Source of the DNA: Nanoarchaeota archaeon SCGC AAA011-G17
GTDB lineage: Archaea > Nanobdellota > Nanobdellia > SCGC-AAA011-G17
Assembly: GCA_000402515.1 (NCBI GenBank)
Contig: AQRL01000009.1
Coordinates: forward strand, 1 to 9,854
Direction: 5' to 3'
Length of the DNA: 9,854 nt
Shown here: positions 1-5,891 of the stretch, piece by piece
Numbering within the stretch: the first letter of the stretch is position 1
Layout of the letters: every line of letters starts with the position of its first letter
Program-made: the position numbers and the translations under genes
The notes under the pieces: model-generated
Database searches by the model: none
Seen by the model: the letters and a program-made list of their open reading frames with translations, nothing else
What the model was told of the DNA's origin: nothing

Positions 1-63
1 AAAATAAGGCTCAGAATTAATTATAGACGTTAAGATTACTAAATTTAAACTGCTGCTAATGTG

Positions 64-77
64 GTGACATATGTCAC
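64..77. promoter_or_regulatory. 14-bp perfect palindrome upstream of psmB promoter
   Basis: The bases GTGACATATGTCAC form a perfect inverted repeat with no spacer, about 31 bases upstream of the TATA-like element of psmB. A two-fold symmetric site of this size in a non-coding stretch fits a binding site for a dimeric regulator. No regulator gene is in view, so the role is inferred. The rest of 1-100 shows no ORF, RNA gene or other repeat that I can support. Confidence 0.4.
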
Positions 78-100
78 TTCAGAGCACACAATCACAGAAA

Positions 101-116
101 CCAAAACATTTAAATA
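101..116 (+). promoter_or_regulatory. Archaeal BRE/TATA promoter of psmB-aCPSF1
   Basis: A purine-rich BRE-like stretch (CCAAAACA) runs directly into a TATA-like box (TTTAAATA, 109-116). Transcription would be expected to start about 25 bases downstream, near 137. That gives a leader of only about ten bases before the ATG at 148, and no Shine-Dalgarno sequence is visible there. Only 26 bases separate psmB from the next gene, so the promoter probably serves both. Confidence 0.6.
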
Positions 117-147
117 CTACTTGAATTATAATTATTTTTGAATTCTT

Positions 148-777
148 ATGGAACAAAAAGAGCTAAGTCTAGGAACAACAACCGTTGGTATTGTTTGTAA
201 AGACGGTTTGGTATTAGCCGCTGATAAAAGAGCAGGTGGCGGGATTATAGTAGATAAGAGAGCAAAAAAAGTCCATAAATTAACAGATAATATGGCAGTA
301 ACAATCGCAGGGGTAGCATCAGATGCCCAATTAATAATAAAACTAGTCAGTGCAGAAATACGTCTTTTAGAGATAAGAAAAGAAAGGCAGTCAACAACAA
401 AAGAGGCAGCCAATCTATTATCAGGCATTGTTTATCATAATATCAGAAGGCCTTCCATGATACCAGGAATATCACACTTTATCTTGGCGGGAAAGGATGA
501 AAAAGGCTTCCATATATTTGATATTTACCCGGATGGCTCATTATCTGATTGCATAGACTTTTTATCTTCAGGTTCAGGATCAGTCATGGCATATGGGGTT
601 TTAGAAACATTATGGAAAAAGGATTTATCAATACAGGAAGGTATCCAATTGGCTGTAAAATGTATAAATGCAGCAATCCAGAGAGATATGAATTCTGGTG
701 ATGGGATAGACGTTCTTACTGTAACAAAAGAAGGTGTGAAATTTGTACTACAAAAGGAACTCAATAACAAATTATAA
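148..777 (+). CDS. psmB: 20S proteasome beta subunit
   Basis: This is the proteolytic subunit of the archaeal 20S proteasome, an N-terminal nucleophile hydrolase that forms the inner rings of the cytoplasmic degradation barrel. The 209-residue product has a 9-residue propeptide ending in LG before TTTVG, so self-cleavage would expose Thr10 as the catalytic nucleophile. The other catalytic residues can be placed: Asp26 (Asp17 of the mature enzyme) in AADKR, and Lys41, the second Lys of AKKV (Lys33 in the Thermoplasma subunit; one residue is missing here). The SGSGS stretch near 141-145 and the RDMNSGDGIDV segment carry the conserved supporting Ser and Asp. Length is normal for the family. The next gene is aCPSF1, a pairing seen in other archaea. 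The alpha subunit and the unfoldase are not in this window. Confidence 0.95.
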   Translation: MEQKELSLGTTTVGIVCKDGLVLAADKRAGGGIIVDKRAKKVHKLTDNMAVTIAGVASDAQLIIKLVSAEIRLLEIRKERQSTTKEAANLLSGIVYHNIRRPSMIPGISHFILAGKDEKGFHIFDIYPDGSLSDCIDFLSSGSGSVMAYGVLETLWKKDLSIQEGIQLAVKCINAAIQRDMNSGDGIDVLTVTKEGVKFVLQKELNNKL

Positions 778-803
778 TTTCTAACTAATTAAAAAAATAA
801 AGA

Positions 804-2705
804 ATGGCAGACATATTAAAAGAAGTACTAAAAAATATTCCAGAACAAGCCCAGATATCAGATTCTTGTTTTGAGGGTGCAAATATAGTACTATATACAA
901 AATCTAGAGAATTCTTCCTGGATAATAATGGAGTAATAAAACGTATAGTTGACTCTATAAAAAAAAGAGTAGAGGTGCGTCCAGACCCGTCAATGACAAT
1001 GGATATGGAAAAGGCAGAGGAATTAATCAGAAAAATTATACCATCAGAAGCAGGAACCCTTAATATTACATTTGATCCGCAAAGGTCAAGAGTAATAATA
1101 GAGGCAGAAAAGCCAGGCATTGCAATTGGAAAATCAGGAGAAACTCTAAAAGAAATAAAAAAACAGACATTATGGGTTCCTTTGGTTAAAAGAATCCCTG
1201 CTATCCGCTCTAAAATGATTGAGAACATCCGTAATGTTCTTTATGAAAATAATGATTACAGGAAAAAATTCCTTAATAAAGTTGGAGAAAGGATCTATTC
1301 TGGCTGGATACGCGATAAAAAGAGCGAATGGATAAGAATTTCTTTCTTGGGTGGAGCACGTCAGGTAGGAAGGTCCTGCTTCTTATTGCAAACACCAGAA
1401 TCAAGAATATTATTAGATTGTGGAATGGACGTAACTGCAAATGACAAAAATGCTTATCCTCATTTTGAAGCGCCGGAATTTAATATTAATGAGCTCGATG
1501 CAATTATTCTTACTCATCCTCATTTGGATCATTCTGGTTTAATTCCCTATTTATTTAAGATGGGCTATCGCGGCCCTGTTTACTGCACAGCACCAACAAG
1601 GGATATAGCAGCACTATTAGCTTTAGATTTAATTGGTGTTTCATTCAAAGAAGCAAAAAATCCACTTTACTCATCTACAGATGTAAAAGAAATGGTAAAG
1701 CACACAATCTGTGTTAATTATGAAGAAGTTTGTGATATAACCCCTGATGTTCGTCTAACTTTATACAATGCAGGACATACATTGGGAAGCGCAATGGCCC
1801 ATCTTCATATTGGCAATGGTCTGCATAACTTCCTATACACAGGAGACCTTAAAGAAATAAAAACAAGATTGCTGGAGGCAGCAGTAACTCAATTCCCAAG
1901 ATTAGAAACACTTATGATAGAAGCAACCTATGGTGGTAAAGACAATGTCCTGCCGCCAAGAAAAGATTCAGAGCAAATATTGGCAGCTACAATAAAAAGA
2001 ACAATAGAGAGAAATGGAAAAATACTTATTCCAGTTCTTGGAGTAGGCCGTGCCCAGGAATTAATGCTTATTGTTCATGACTTGATTGAAAAGAAGGAAA
2101 TCCCGACAGTCCCAGTTTATATCCAGGGAATGGTCTGGGATGTTACAGCCATACATACAACCTACCCGGATTATCTTAATCTTAATATCAAAAAAGCAAT
2201 CTTCCACCGTGATAACAATCCATTCTTGTCAGAAATATTCAAAAGAGTGGGCTCTGCGGAAGAAAGAAAGCAGATTATTGAAGAAGAAGGCCCGTGTATT
2301 ATTCTGGCAACATCGGGTATGATGACAGGTGGTGCATCAGTGGAGTATTTCAGAGAGCTTGCAGACAACCCAAAAAATACTATTGTTTTTGTTTCCTATC
2401 AGGGGGAAGGAGCCTTGGGTAGCAGAATCCAGAGAGGAGAAAAAGAAATAACAATGACAGGTGAAGGTGGAAAACAGGAGATTGTTCCGGTAAGGCTCGA
2501 GGTAGTAAGTTTAGAAGGGCTTTCAGGTCATGCAGGGCGTGGAGAACTTATTAAATTCATTGATAATCTAAGCCCAAAACCGAAGAAAATCATTATAGTT
2601 CATGGAGAAAATTCTCGTTGCTTGGATCTGGCATCTTCCCTGCATAAAATGTATAATGTAGAAACAAATGCTCCAAAGAATTTGGAAGTAATAAGGATAA
2701 AATAG
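804..2705 (+). CDS. KH-domain beta-CASP ribonuclease aCPSF1 (FttA)
   Basis: The product is the archaeal homologue of the CPSF73 cleavage factor, a zinc-dependent RNase. In other archaea it cuts transcripts at U-rich 3' ends and acts as transcription termination factor FttA. The 633 residues have the full family order. An N-terminal KH region carries a GKSG loop at 109-112. A metallo-beta-lactamase core from about 178 has HPHLDH (238-243), GH at 324-325 and the TGD Asp348. The beta-CASP insert begins with the EATYGG motif (373-378; many relatives have ESTYGG). His576 in SGHAGR and His600 complete the metal and catalytic set. All expected metal ligands are present, so the enzyme should be active. 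The ATG at 804 begins a good family-like N terminus, 26 bases after psmB with no promoter between. Its last codons are partly repeated at 3599-3633. Confidence 0.95.
   Translation: MADILKEVLKNIPEQAQISDSCFEGANIVLYTKSREFFLDNNGVIKRIVDSIKKRVEVRPDPSMTMDMEKAEELIRKIIPSEAGTLNITFDPQRSRVIIEAEKPGIAIGKSGETLKEIKKQTLWVPLVKRIPAIRSKMIENIRNVLYENNDYRKKFLNKVGERIYSGWIRDKKSEWIRISFLGGARQVGRSCFLLQTPESRILLDCGMDVTANDKNAYPHFEAPEFNINELDAIILTHPHLDHSGLIPYLFKMGYRGPVYCTAPTRDIAALLALDLIGVSFKEAKNPLYSSTDVKEMVKHTICVNYEEVCDITPDVRLTLYNAGHTLGSAMAHLHIGNGLHNFLYTGDLKEIKTRLLEAAVTQFPRLETLMIEATYGGKDNVLPPRKDSEQILAATIKRTIERNGKILIPVLGVGRAQELMLIVHDLIEKKEIPTVPVYIQGMVWDVTAIHTTYPDYLNLNIKKAIFHRDNNPFLSEIFKRVGSAEERKQIIEEEGPCIILATSGMMTGGASVEYFRELADNPKNTIVFVSYQGEGALGSRIQRGEKEITMTGEGGKQEIVPVRLEVVSLEGLSGHAGRGELIKFIDNLSPKPKKIIIVHGENSRCLDLASSLHKMYNVETNAPKNLEVIRIK
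2659..2682 (+). repeat. 24-bp direct repeat, copy 1 (aCPSF1 3' end)
   Basis: Twenty-four bases within the last codons of aCPSF1 (starting TAGAAACAAATG) recur without mismatch at 3599-3622, in the same reading frame, encoding ETNAPKN in both places. A second shared piece, GATAAAATA, follows at 2696-2704 and again at 3625-3633; the second copy lacks 11 of the intervening bases. See copy 2. Confidence 0.9.
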
Positions 2706-2710
2706 TTATT

Positions 2711-2727
2711 CCAAGAGGTATAAATTT
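2711..2727 (+). promoter_or_regulatory. Archaeal promoter of the 2754 gene
   Basis: A BRE-like CCAAGAGG is followed by TATAAATT (2720-2727) only a few bases after the aCPSF1 stop. The predicted start of transcription near 2748 lies just ahead of the ATG at 2754. This gives an almost leaderless message and favours that ATG over the TTG at 2736. Confidence 0.55.
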
Positions 2728-2753
2728 AAAAAGAATTGTTTAATTCTATAATT

Positions 2754-3083
2754 ATGTTCCCCAGAATAAGCCTGTCATCTATAATTAAGCTTAGTGCTTT
2801 CCTTGCAGCAATCTATTTTGCAGACACCAAACTGCCGGAAAAAAATATGCCTCCAAAAAATGACCTAGTTCTTATAATAAACAAAGCAGCACTTCCTGAT
2901 ACATTGGCTAGTTCAAAAAAAATTGAATATATCCCTGCTCTTGTTGTCAATAGAGAAAACAAGGTGCGTACAGTTATTAAAAAAAATGAAATTGAAGGGA
3001 TAAAAGACATAAAGAATCTGGCGGATACTGCTAAATATGAAGAAGCCTGGGCTTATTTACTTAAAAAAAAAAGAATGGCATGA
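2754..3083 (+). CDS. Unrecognised membrane-anchored protein, 5' part of a split gene
   Basis: I do not recognise this family. Read from the ATG at 2754 it gives 109 residues. A TTG at 2736 would add six more, but that codon lies too close to the TATA box. Residues about 6-23 (ISLSSIIKLSAFLAAIYF) are a hydrophobic helix, either a signal anchor or a signal peptide; no lipobox Cys is visible. A charged soluble stretch follows, containing PALVVNREN. The reading frame runs into ten A at 3063-3072 and stops 11 bases later after KKKRMA. Removing one A joins it to the following frame, giving one 289-residue protein ending at 3624. I therefore think this is the front half of a single gene that is broken, mis-assembled or frameshifted, not a complete small protein. 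Confidence 0.55.
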   Translation: MFPRISLSSIIKLSAFLAAIYFADTKLPEKNMPPKNDLVLIINKAALPDTLASSKKIEYIPALVVNRENKVRTVIKKNEIEGIKDIKNLADTAKYEEAWAYLLKKKRMA

Positions 3084-3624
3084 AACAGGGTATAATGAAA
3101 AAATAATAAATCATAAAAATTTCTACGAATCTACCCTTTACAGAGATATAAATTATGAGGAGGAATTAAGCAGGGAAAATAATAACATATTTCTTTATCA
3201 TCTACATCCAACACATAAATCACTAGAAAGAGAAGTCCAAGAAAAAGAAATGGAAGTAACTGAATCAAAAAATGAAGAAGAGCAGTACAAAGAAAATGAA
3301 AATTATTTAGGAAATATTTTTGAGTGGTATGAAGAGGCTTGTCCATCAATCAGGGATATTAAGACAATGATATACTACTCTATTGATTGTACCAAAATAA
3401 ATCCAAAGACGAAAATTATAAATAAGATTTGTTCTATTTACGGCGTTACAGAATACTACTTAACAGAAAAAGGATTTAAGCATTATAAATTATATAGTAT
3501 TGATACCATATTAAAAAATCCACATGCACTATCCACTAAAGACTCAATAAAAGTAAGTTCTGACTTCATTGAAATAGACTTTAGGTCATATAACTATCTA
3601 GAAACAAATGCTCCAAAGAATTAA
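3037..3624 (+). CDS. Unrecognised protein with HxHP...PSxxD motif, 3' part of split gene
   Basis: This 195-residue frame begins inside the previous ORF. Its ATG at 3037 has no ribosome binding site and no promoter, so the real N terminus is probably the 2754 ORF joined at the A-run. The frame has IFLYHLHP (His55, His57), then about 45 strongly charged Glu/Lys-rich residues, then CPSIRDIKTMI (Ser104, Asp107). HxHP followed by PSxxD after a beta strand resembles the metal site of JAMM/MPN-type proteases, but with a much longer spacer and without a Glu that I can assign, so this is only a hint. A later segment, KICSIYGVTEYYLTEKG, looks like a folded beta-rich end. The last seven residues, ETNAPKN, come from DNA duplicated from the aCPSF1 3' end, so the natural C terminus may have been replaced. 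Confidence 0.55.
   Translation: MKKPGLIYLKKKEWHETGYNEKIINHKNFYESTLYRDINYEEELSRENNNIFLYHLHPTHKSLEREVQEKEMEVTESKNEEEQYKENENYLGNIFEWYEEACPSIRDIKTMIYYSIDCTKINPKTKIINKICSIYGVTEYYLTEKGFKHYKLYSIDTILKNPHALSTKDSIKVSSDFIEIDFRSYNYLETNAPKN
3599..3622 (+). repeat. 24-bp direct repeat, copy 2
   Basis: This exact second copy of 2659-2682 forms the 3' tip of the split gene. An 11-base deletion relative to copy 1, between the 24-bp block and the shared GATAAAATA, creates the TAA stop. The 916 bases between the copies hold almost the whole split gene. Either that DNA was inserted next to a duplicated aCPSF1 end, or the end of the second gene was overwritten by recombination. Confidence 0.9.
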
Positions 3625-3638
3625 GATAAAATAATTAA

Positions 3639-3692
3639 TTTTTTTACCAAACACCAGCCTATTTATATTATAGAATTTCTATTTTTTTTTTT
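3639..3692 (+). terminator. T-run terminators for the + strand genes
   Basis: Seven T (3639-3645) lie 14 bases after the TAA of the split gene, and eleven T follow at 3682-3692. Archaeal polymerase stops at such non-template T-tracts without needing a hairpin, and aCPSF1/FttA acts at U-rich 3' ends. The tracts sit between converging genes, as expected. The second tract is also the poly-Lys part of the micro-ORF on the other strand. Confidence 0.5.
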
Positions 3693-3713
3693 CTTTCCGC
3701 AGCAGCAAGCCAT
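3663..3713 (-). CDS. Micro-ORF encoding a Cys/Lys-rich 16-residue peptide
   Basis: An ATG 36 bases after the rps7 stop opens a 16-codon frame reading MACCCGKKKKNRNSII. Upstream is GAGGTGAT (3717-3724), a perfect 8-base match to the usual complement of the archaeal 16S 3' end, three bases from the ATG. This is the best Shine-Dalgarno sequence I found in the window. It would be the last gene of the rps7 unit. Three adjacent Cys and a run of Lys suggest metal or nucleic acid contact, but nothing proves that. The Lys codons are the complement of the T-run, so the length of the A-run decides the C terminus: one extra A gives MACCCGKKKKK. It may instead be a chance frame over a terminator. Confidence 0.35.
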   Translation of the reverse strand: MACCCGKKKKNRNSII

Positions 3714-3716
3714 TTT

Positions 3717-3724
3717 ATCACCTC
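3717..3724 (-). promoter_or_regulatory. Strong Shine-Dalgarno site of the micro-ORF
   Basis: GAGGTGAT on the minus strand is fully complementary to the standard ATCACCTC end of 16S rRNA and sits at a workable distance from the ATG at 3713. Other starts in this operon have only weak or no such sites. Its presence after the rps7 stop is the main reason to take the micro-ORF seriously. Confidence 0.5.
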
Positions 3725-3749
3725 TGAATTATATTATTAAGATTTAAAT

Positions 3750-4337
3750 TTATCTGCTGGAATCAGCCTGTCTTTCTAACTCAAATTTCTTTGAAATAGC
3801 ATTACTGTTGCTGTTTATATTATAAGCATCCATTATTTCATTGACAAGAGCATTAACTGCACTGACTTTTTTGTTAAAGCATTTTGCATATACTCCCTGT
3901 GATAAATTTTTCAAAGCTATGTCAACTCTTCTCTGTGGAGAGCAGTCAACTGCCTTTGGGTATCTTGCCCCGCCGTATTCTATTGTTGTAATTTCTTCTC
4001 TTGGAGCAGCATTCTCTAAAGCCTTGACTAAAACCTCTATAGGATTTTTCTTGGTTTTCTCTTCAATCTTTACAAAAGCATCCCTTACCATTCTATAAAT
4101 CATAAATGCCTTGCCGGTATTTCTTCCGCTGCTATTTTTGTGTTTTTTACCCTTATGGCCGACAACCATTAATCTATTAATAAGCCTCTCAACAATATTT
4201 ATCTGGGAATTATGAAATCTTGTCTTGACAGTTCTTCCGCCTGTTCTTGGAACTAATAGTGGCCTCAGATTAATAGAATTCTTAAGACCAGGGTCTTTAA
4301 TTTCAATATTTGTATCCCACTTGTCAAAAAGCTTCAT
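3750..4337 (-). CDS. rps7: 30S ribosomal protein uS7
   Basis: uS7 organises the 3' major domain of 16S rRNA and lines the E-site and the mRNA exit on the small subunit. The 195-residue product has the archaeal form. It includes RPLLVPRTGGR at 25-35, the S7 core KNPIEVLVKALENAAPREE (97-115), the YGGARYPKAVD segment (121-131), SPQRRVDIALKNL, and the typical archaeal end ELERQADSSR. Its ATG overlaps the stop of the small membrane gene in the sequence ATGA (4334-4337), so the two are translationally coupled. The neighbours nusA and rps12 follow the standard archaeal order. EF-1A and uS10, which often follow rps7, are absent downstream. Confidence 0.96.
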   Translation of the reverse strand: MKLFDKWDTNIEIKDPGLKNSINLRPLLVPRTGGRTVKTRFHNSQINIVERLINRLMVVGHKGKKHKNSSGRNTGKAFMIYRMVRDAFVKIEEKTKKNPIEVLVKALENAAPREEITTIEYGGARYPKAVDCSPQRRVDIALKNLSQGVYAKCFNKKVSAVNALVNEIMDAYNINSNSNAISKKFELERQADSSR

Positions 4338-4549
4338 ATTTCACCCTTCTCTATATCATCTATTTTGTTAAGTGCGTCTTGAAATGTTTCTTTAACTCTT
4401 GATTCTAATCTTTCTGCTGAGGCTACTAATTCTGGTGCACGCTCATTATAAAATTTATCTTTTATTTTTTTATATTTATGATTTAAATAAGTAAGATAAG
4501 TTATACCAGAAACACCTATTACCCCTACAGTAATTAATTGATAATCCAT
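4334..4549 (-). CDS. Small single-helix membrane protein between rps12 and rps7
   Basis: I do not recognise the family. The 71-residue product starts MDYQ, has one hydrophobic helix at about 5-22 (LITVGVIGVSGITYLTYL), then a basic patch (NHKYKKIKDK) that should face the cytoplasm, then a long charged amphipathic helix likely to form a coiled coil. The layout resembles small YtxH-like membrane proteins, but that is only a similarity of design. It is embedded in the operon: its ATG is one base after the rps12 stop, a weak GGGTAG element lies upstream, and its stop overlaps the rps7 start in ATGA. Such tight packing argues that it is a real, expressed gene. Confidence 0.75.
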   Translation of the reverse strand: MDYQLITVGVIGVSGITYLTYLNHKYKKIKDKFYNERAPELVASAERLESRVKETFQDALNKIDDIEKGEI

Positions 4550-4550
4550 T

Positions 4551-4988
4551 TTATCTTCTACCCTTCTCTATTTTTCCTCTCCATAAAGCATTAAGGCTCT
4601 GGTCATTGACTTTTATAACCTGCCATCTGATACCTGAAATATCTCCCTTTGCTCTTCCCTGTTTTCCGCCGATACACTCTATAATAACCTCATCATGCTC
4701 ATCTATAAACTTGCTAGCTAAATTACCAGGGACAAAAGCACCAACCTTTTTTCCATTTTTAGTCAGTTGTACTCTGACGCACTTTCTCATCGCTGAATTT
4801 GGCTGTTTAGCTTCTCTTTGGAACTTGCTAAGAACAATGCCTTTTGCCTGAGATGCTCCCCTTAATGGATCTGATTTAGCTTTTAAATTAAATTTTTTTC
4901 TCTTGTATTTTTGGGAATTCAATCTAAGCTTGGCTCTTCTTGATTTTAATTTTCTTCCTGCCCCCAACCCTCTGCCTTTATTTGCCAT
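4551..4988 (-). CDS. rps12: 30S ribosomal protein uS12
   Basis: uS12 sits at the decoding centre of the small ribosomal subunit and influences accuracy. The 145 residues match the archaeal/eukaryotic type, beginning [18 protein letters not shown]. The diagnostic loop [15 protein letters not shown] (61-75) is intact, followed by GAFVPG (83-88), the [10 protein letters not shown] loop and the ending [18 protein letters not shown]. The gene starts two bases after the nusA stop, in the conserved nusA-rps12-rps7 order. There is no separate promoter. Confidence 0.97.
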   Translation of the reverse strand: MANKGRGLGAGRKLKSRRAKLRLNSQKYKRKKFNLKAKSDPLRGASQAKGIVLSKFQREAKQPNSAMRKCVRVQLTKNGKKVGAFVPGNLASKFIDEHDEVIIECIGGKQGRAKGDISGIRWQVIKVNDQSLNALWRGKIEKGRR

Positions 4989-4990
4989 CT

Positions 4991-5404
4991 TTAAACAATT
5001 ATAATATTTTTAACACTAAAATATCTTCCTACAATATTTTTCATCTCTTTTAAATTTTTGCTCTCTCTCCCTATTAATAAACCTTTTGTTTTTGACCCGG
5101 CAGCCTTAATTTTAATAATTCCGTCCTCATTTTTTATCTCTTCAGCTTCAGAAGGATAAATAAAATTTCTTATAAATTTTTCAACATCCGGATTAAATTC
5201 AATCAGTTTAATCTTCTTTTTAATCATTTCAACTAATCTTTTTATATTACTCCCATTTCTGCCCAATGCCTTTCTCAACCCATTCTCTTCAATTATAAAA
5301 ACAATAGTTCCCTCTCTGATATAGGCATCCTTAACCTTAACTCTAGACATTGTTTCAAATAAATTAATATAGCCCATCATATTAGCATCATAAATATTTT
5401 TCAT
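4991..5404 (-). CDS. nusA: Archaeal NusA-like KH transcription factor
   Basis: This is the short archaeal NusA, made only of two KH domains, thought to bind nascent RNA during elongation. The ATG at 5404 gives 137 residues. It places eleven residues before YINLFE, as in relatives, and lies one base after the end of the restored upstream frame (TAA at 5406-5408). A start at 5419 would add MLFLK and overlap that frame. KH1 has the normal loop GRNG (48-51, counted from this start) followed by [12 protein letters not shown]2 has GLLIGRES with Ser in place of the second Gly (112-115), so its RNA grip may be weakened or changed. rps12 follows after two bases. I saw no Shine-Dalgarno sequence, consistent with coupling to the gene in front. 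Confidence 0.9.
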   Translation of the reverse strand: MKNIYDANMMGYINLFETMSRVKVKDAYIREGTIVFIIEENGLRKALGRNGSNIKRLVEMIKKKIKLIEFNPDVEKFIRNFIYPSEAEEIKNEDGIIKIKAAGSKTKGLLIGRESKNLKEMKNIVGRYFSVKNIIIV

Positions 5405-5405
5405 C

Positions 5406-5532
5406 TTAAGAAACAGCATAAATCCTGCTATAGCATAGTTCGTATGTCATCTTTAAAATCATCATTAACAGTTTAATAAAAAACCCATTTATTAATGTTG
5501 CTATTCCTAAAATTTCTAAAAAACGCCAATTA
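5406..5532 (-). pseudogene. Out-of-frame 3' continuation of the 5533-5802 gene
   Basis: After the TAA that ends the 89-residue ORF, the frame entered by skipping one T of the T8 run stays open for 42 codons. It reads NNWRFLEILGIATLINGFFI and then a further hydrophobic stretch, ending in a TAA at 5406-5408. It encodes a second convincing membrane helix but has no start codon in its first 25 codons. Its end lies one base before the preferred nusA ATG, the same spacing as other gene pairs in this operon. I read it as the real C-terminal part of the upstream gene, giving about 131 residues in total. Confidence 0.55.
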
Positions 5533-5802
5533 TTAAAAAAAATCTTTGGTCAAATTATACAACTTACTTCCTAATGAATATAAAATATAATATTTGGCTC
5601 CATAGAATCCAATTTCCGCAAATGTCATAAAAATTTTTGGAGTAAATATATCTTTTTGTTTTCTTCCTTCATTTGCCTGTCTATGTACCATTTTATCTCC
5701 GATAACTGGAATAAAACATTTTCCCATATGTAACCCTAAATATTTAACTATTTCAAAAGTGTTAACTTTTCTCTCCAAATTTGACTCATCTTTATTTTCC
5801 AT
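5533..5802 (-). CDS. Unrecognised small membrane protein, first gene of the nusA unit
   Basis: This 89-residue product matches no family I recognise. It has a charged N terminus (MENKDESNLERK), a mixed region with GLHMGKCFIPVIGDKM, a basic stretch (HRQANEGRKQK, 40-50), and one likely membrane helix at about 57-78. The frame ends in a run of eight T that encodes DFF and the stop. Dropping one T extends it by 42 residues with a second hydrophobic helix, so the annotated stop may be false. The gene sits between rpl30e and nusA, where archaea usually have none. It begins about 22 bases after a strong TATA box, so its message should be leaderless or nearly so. Confidence 0.65.
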   Translation of the reverse strand: MENKDESNLERKVNTFEIVKYLGLHMGKCFIPVIGDKMVHRQANEGRKQKDIFTPKIFMTFAEIGFYGAKYYILYSLGSKLYNLTKDFF

Positions 5803-5824
5803 AATAAATATTACTACTATACAG

Positions 5825-5841
5825 TTTATAAATCTTTTGGT
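5825..5841 (-). promoter_or_regulatory. Archaeal BRE/TATA promoter for the nusA-rps12-rps7 unit
   Basis: Read on the minus strand, ACCAAAAGA (BRE-like) is followed directly by TTTATAAA (5825-5832). The expected transcription start near 5804 almost coincides with the ATG at 5802. This is the clearest promoter in the window. It separates the ribosomal/nusA genes from the rpoA1-rpoA2-rpl30e genes. Confidence 0.65.
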
Positions 5842-5891
5842 TGCTTAACCTAACTTCTCGACTTAGCAGAACATTCACTAAATCTTTTAAA

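Noticed and set aside
42-50. Possible divergent TATA-like box for a gene to the left
   Set aside because: The AT-rich box lacks a convincing BRE and no divergent start codon with an open frame is visible in the window.
132-428. Antisense ORF opposite psmB, and similar long antisense frames opposite aCPSF1, uS7, uS12 and rpoA1/rpoA2
   Set aside because: Each lies opposite a clearly conserved gene, has no promoter or ribosome site, and its product looks like reverse-complement translation.
2736-2753. TTG start for the first half of the split gene
   Set aside because: It lies only nine bases after the TATA-like box, upstream of the expected transcription start. The ATG at 2754 fits better.
5408-5467. 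Separate 19-residue ORF (MMILKMTYELC...) before nusA
   Set aside because: It is only the tail of the longer open frame that continues the membrane gene, and no ribosome site precedes it.
5829-5888. Repeated TAAATCTTTT (5829-5838 and 5879-5888)
   Set aside because: Ten AT-rich bases recurring once in this composition can be chance. Only the first copy is part of a good promoter.
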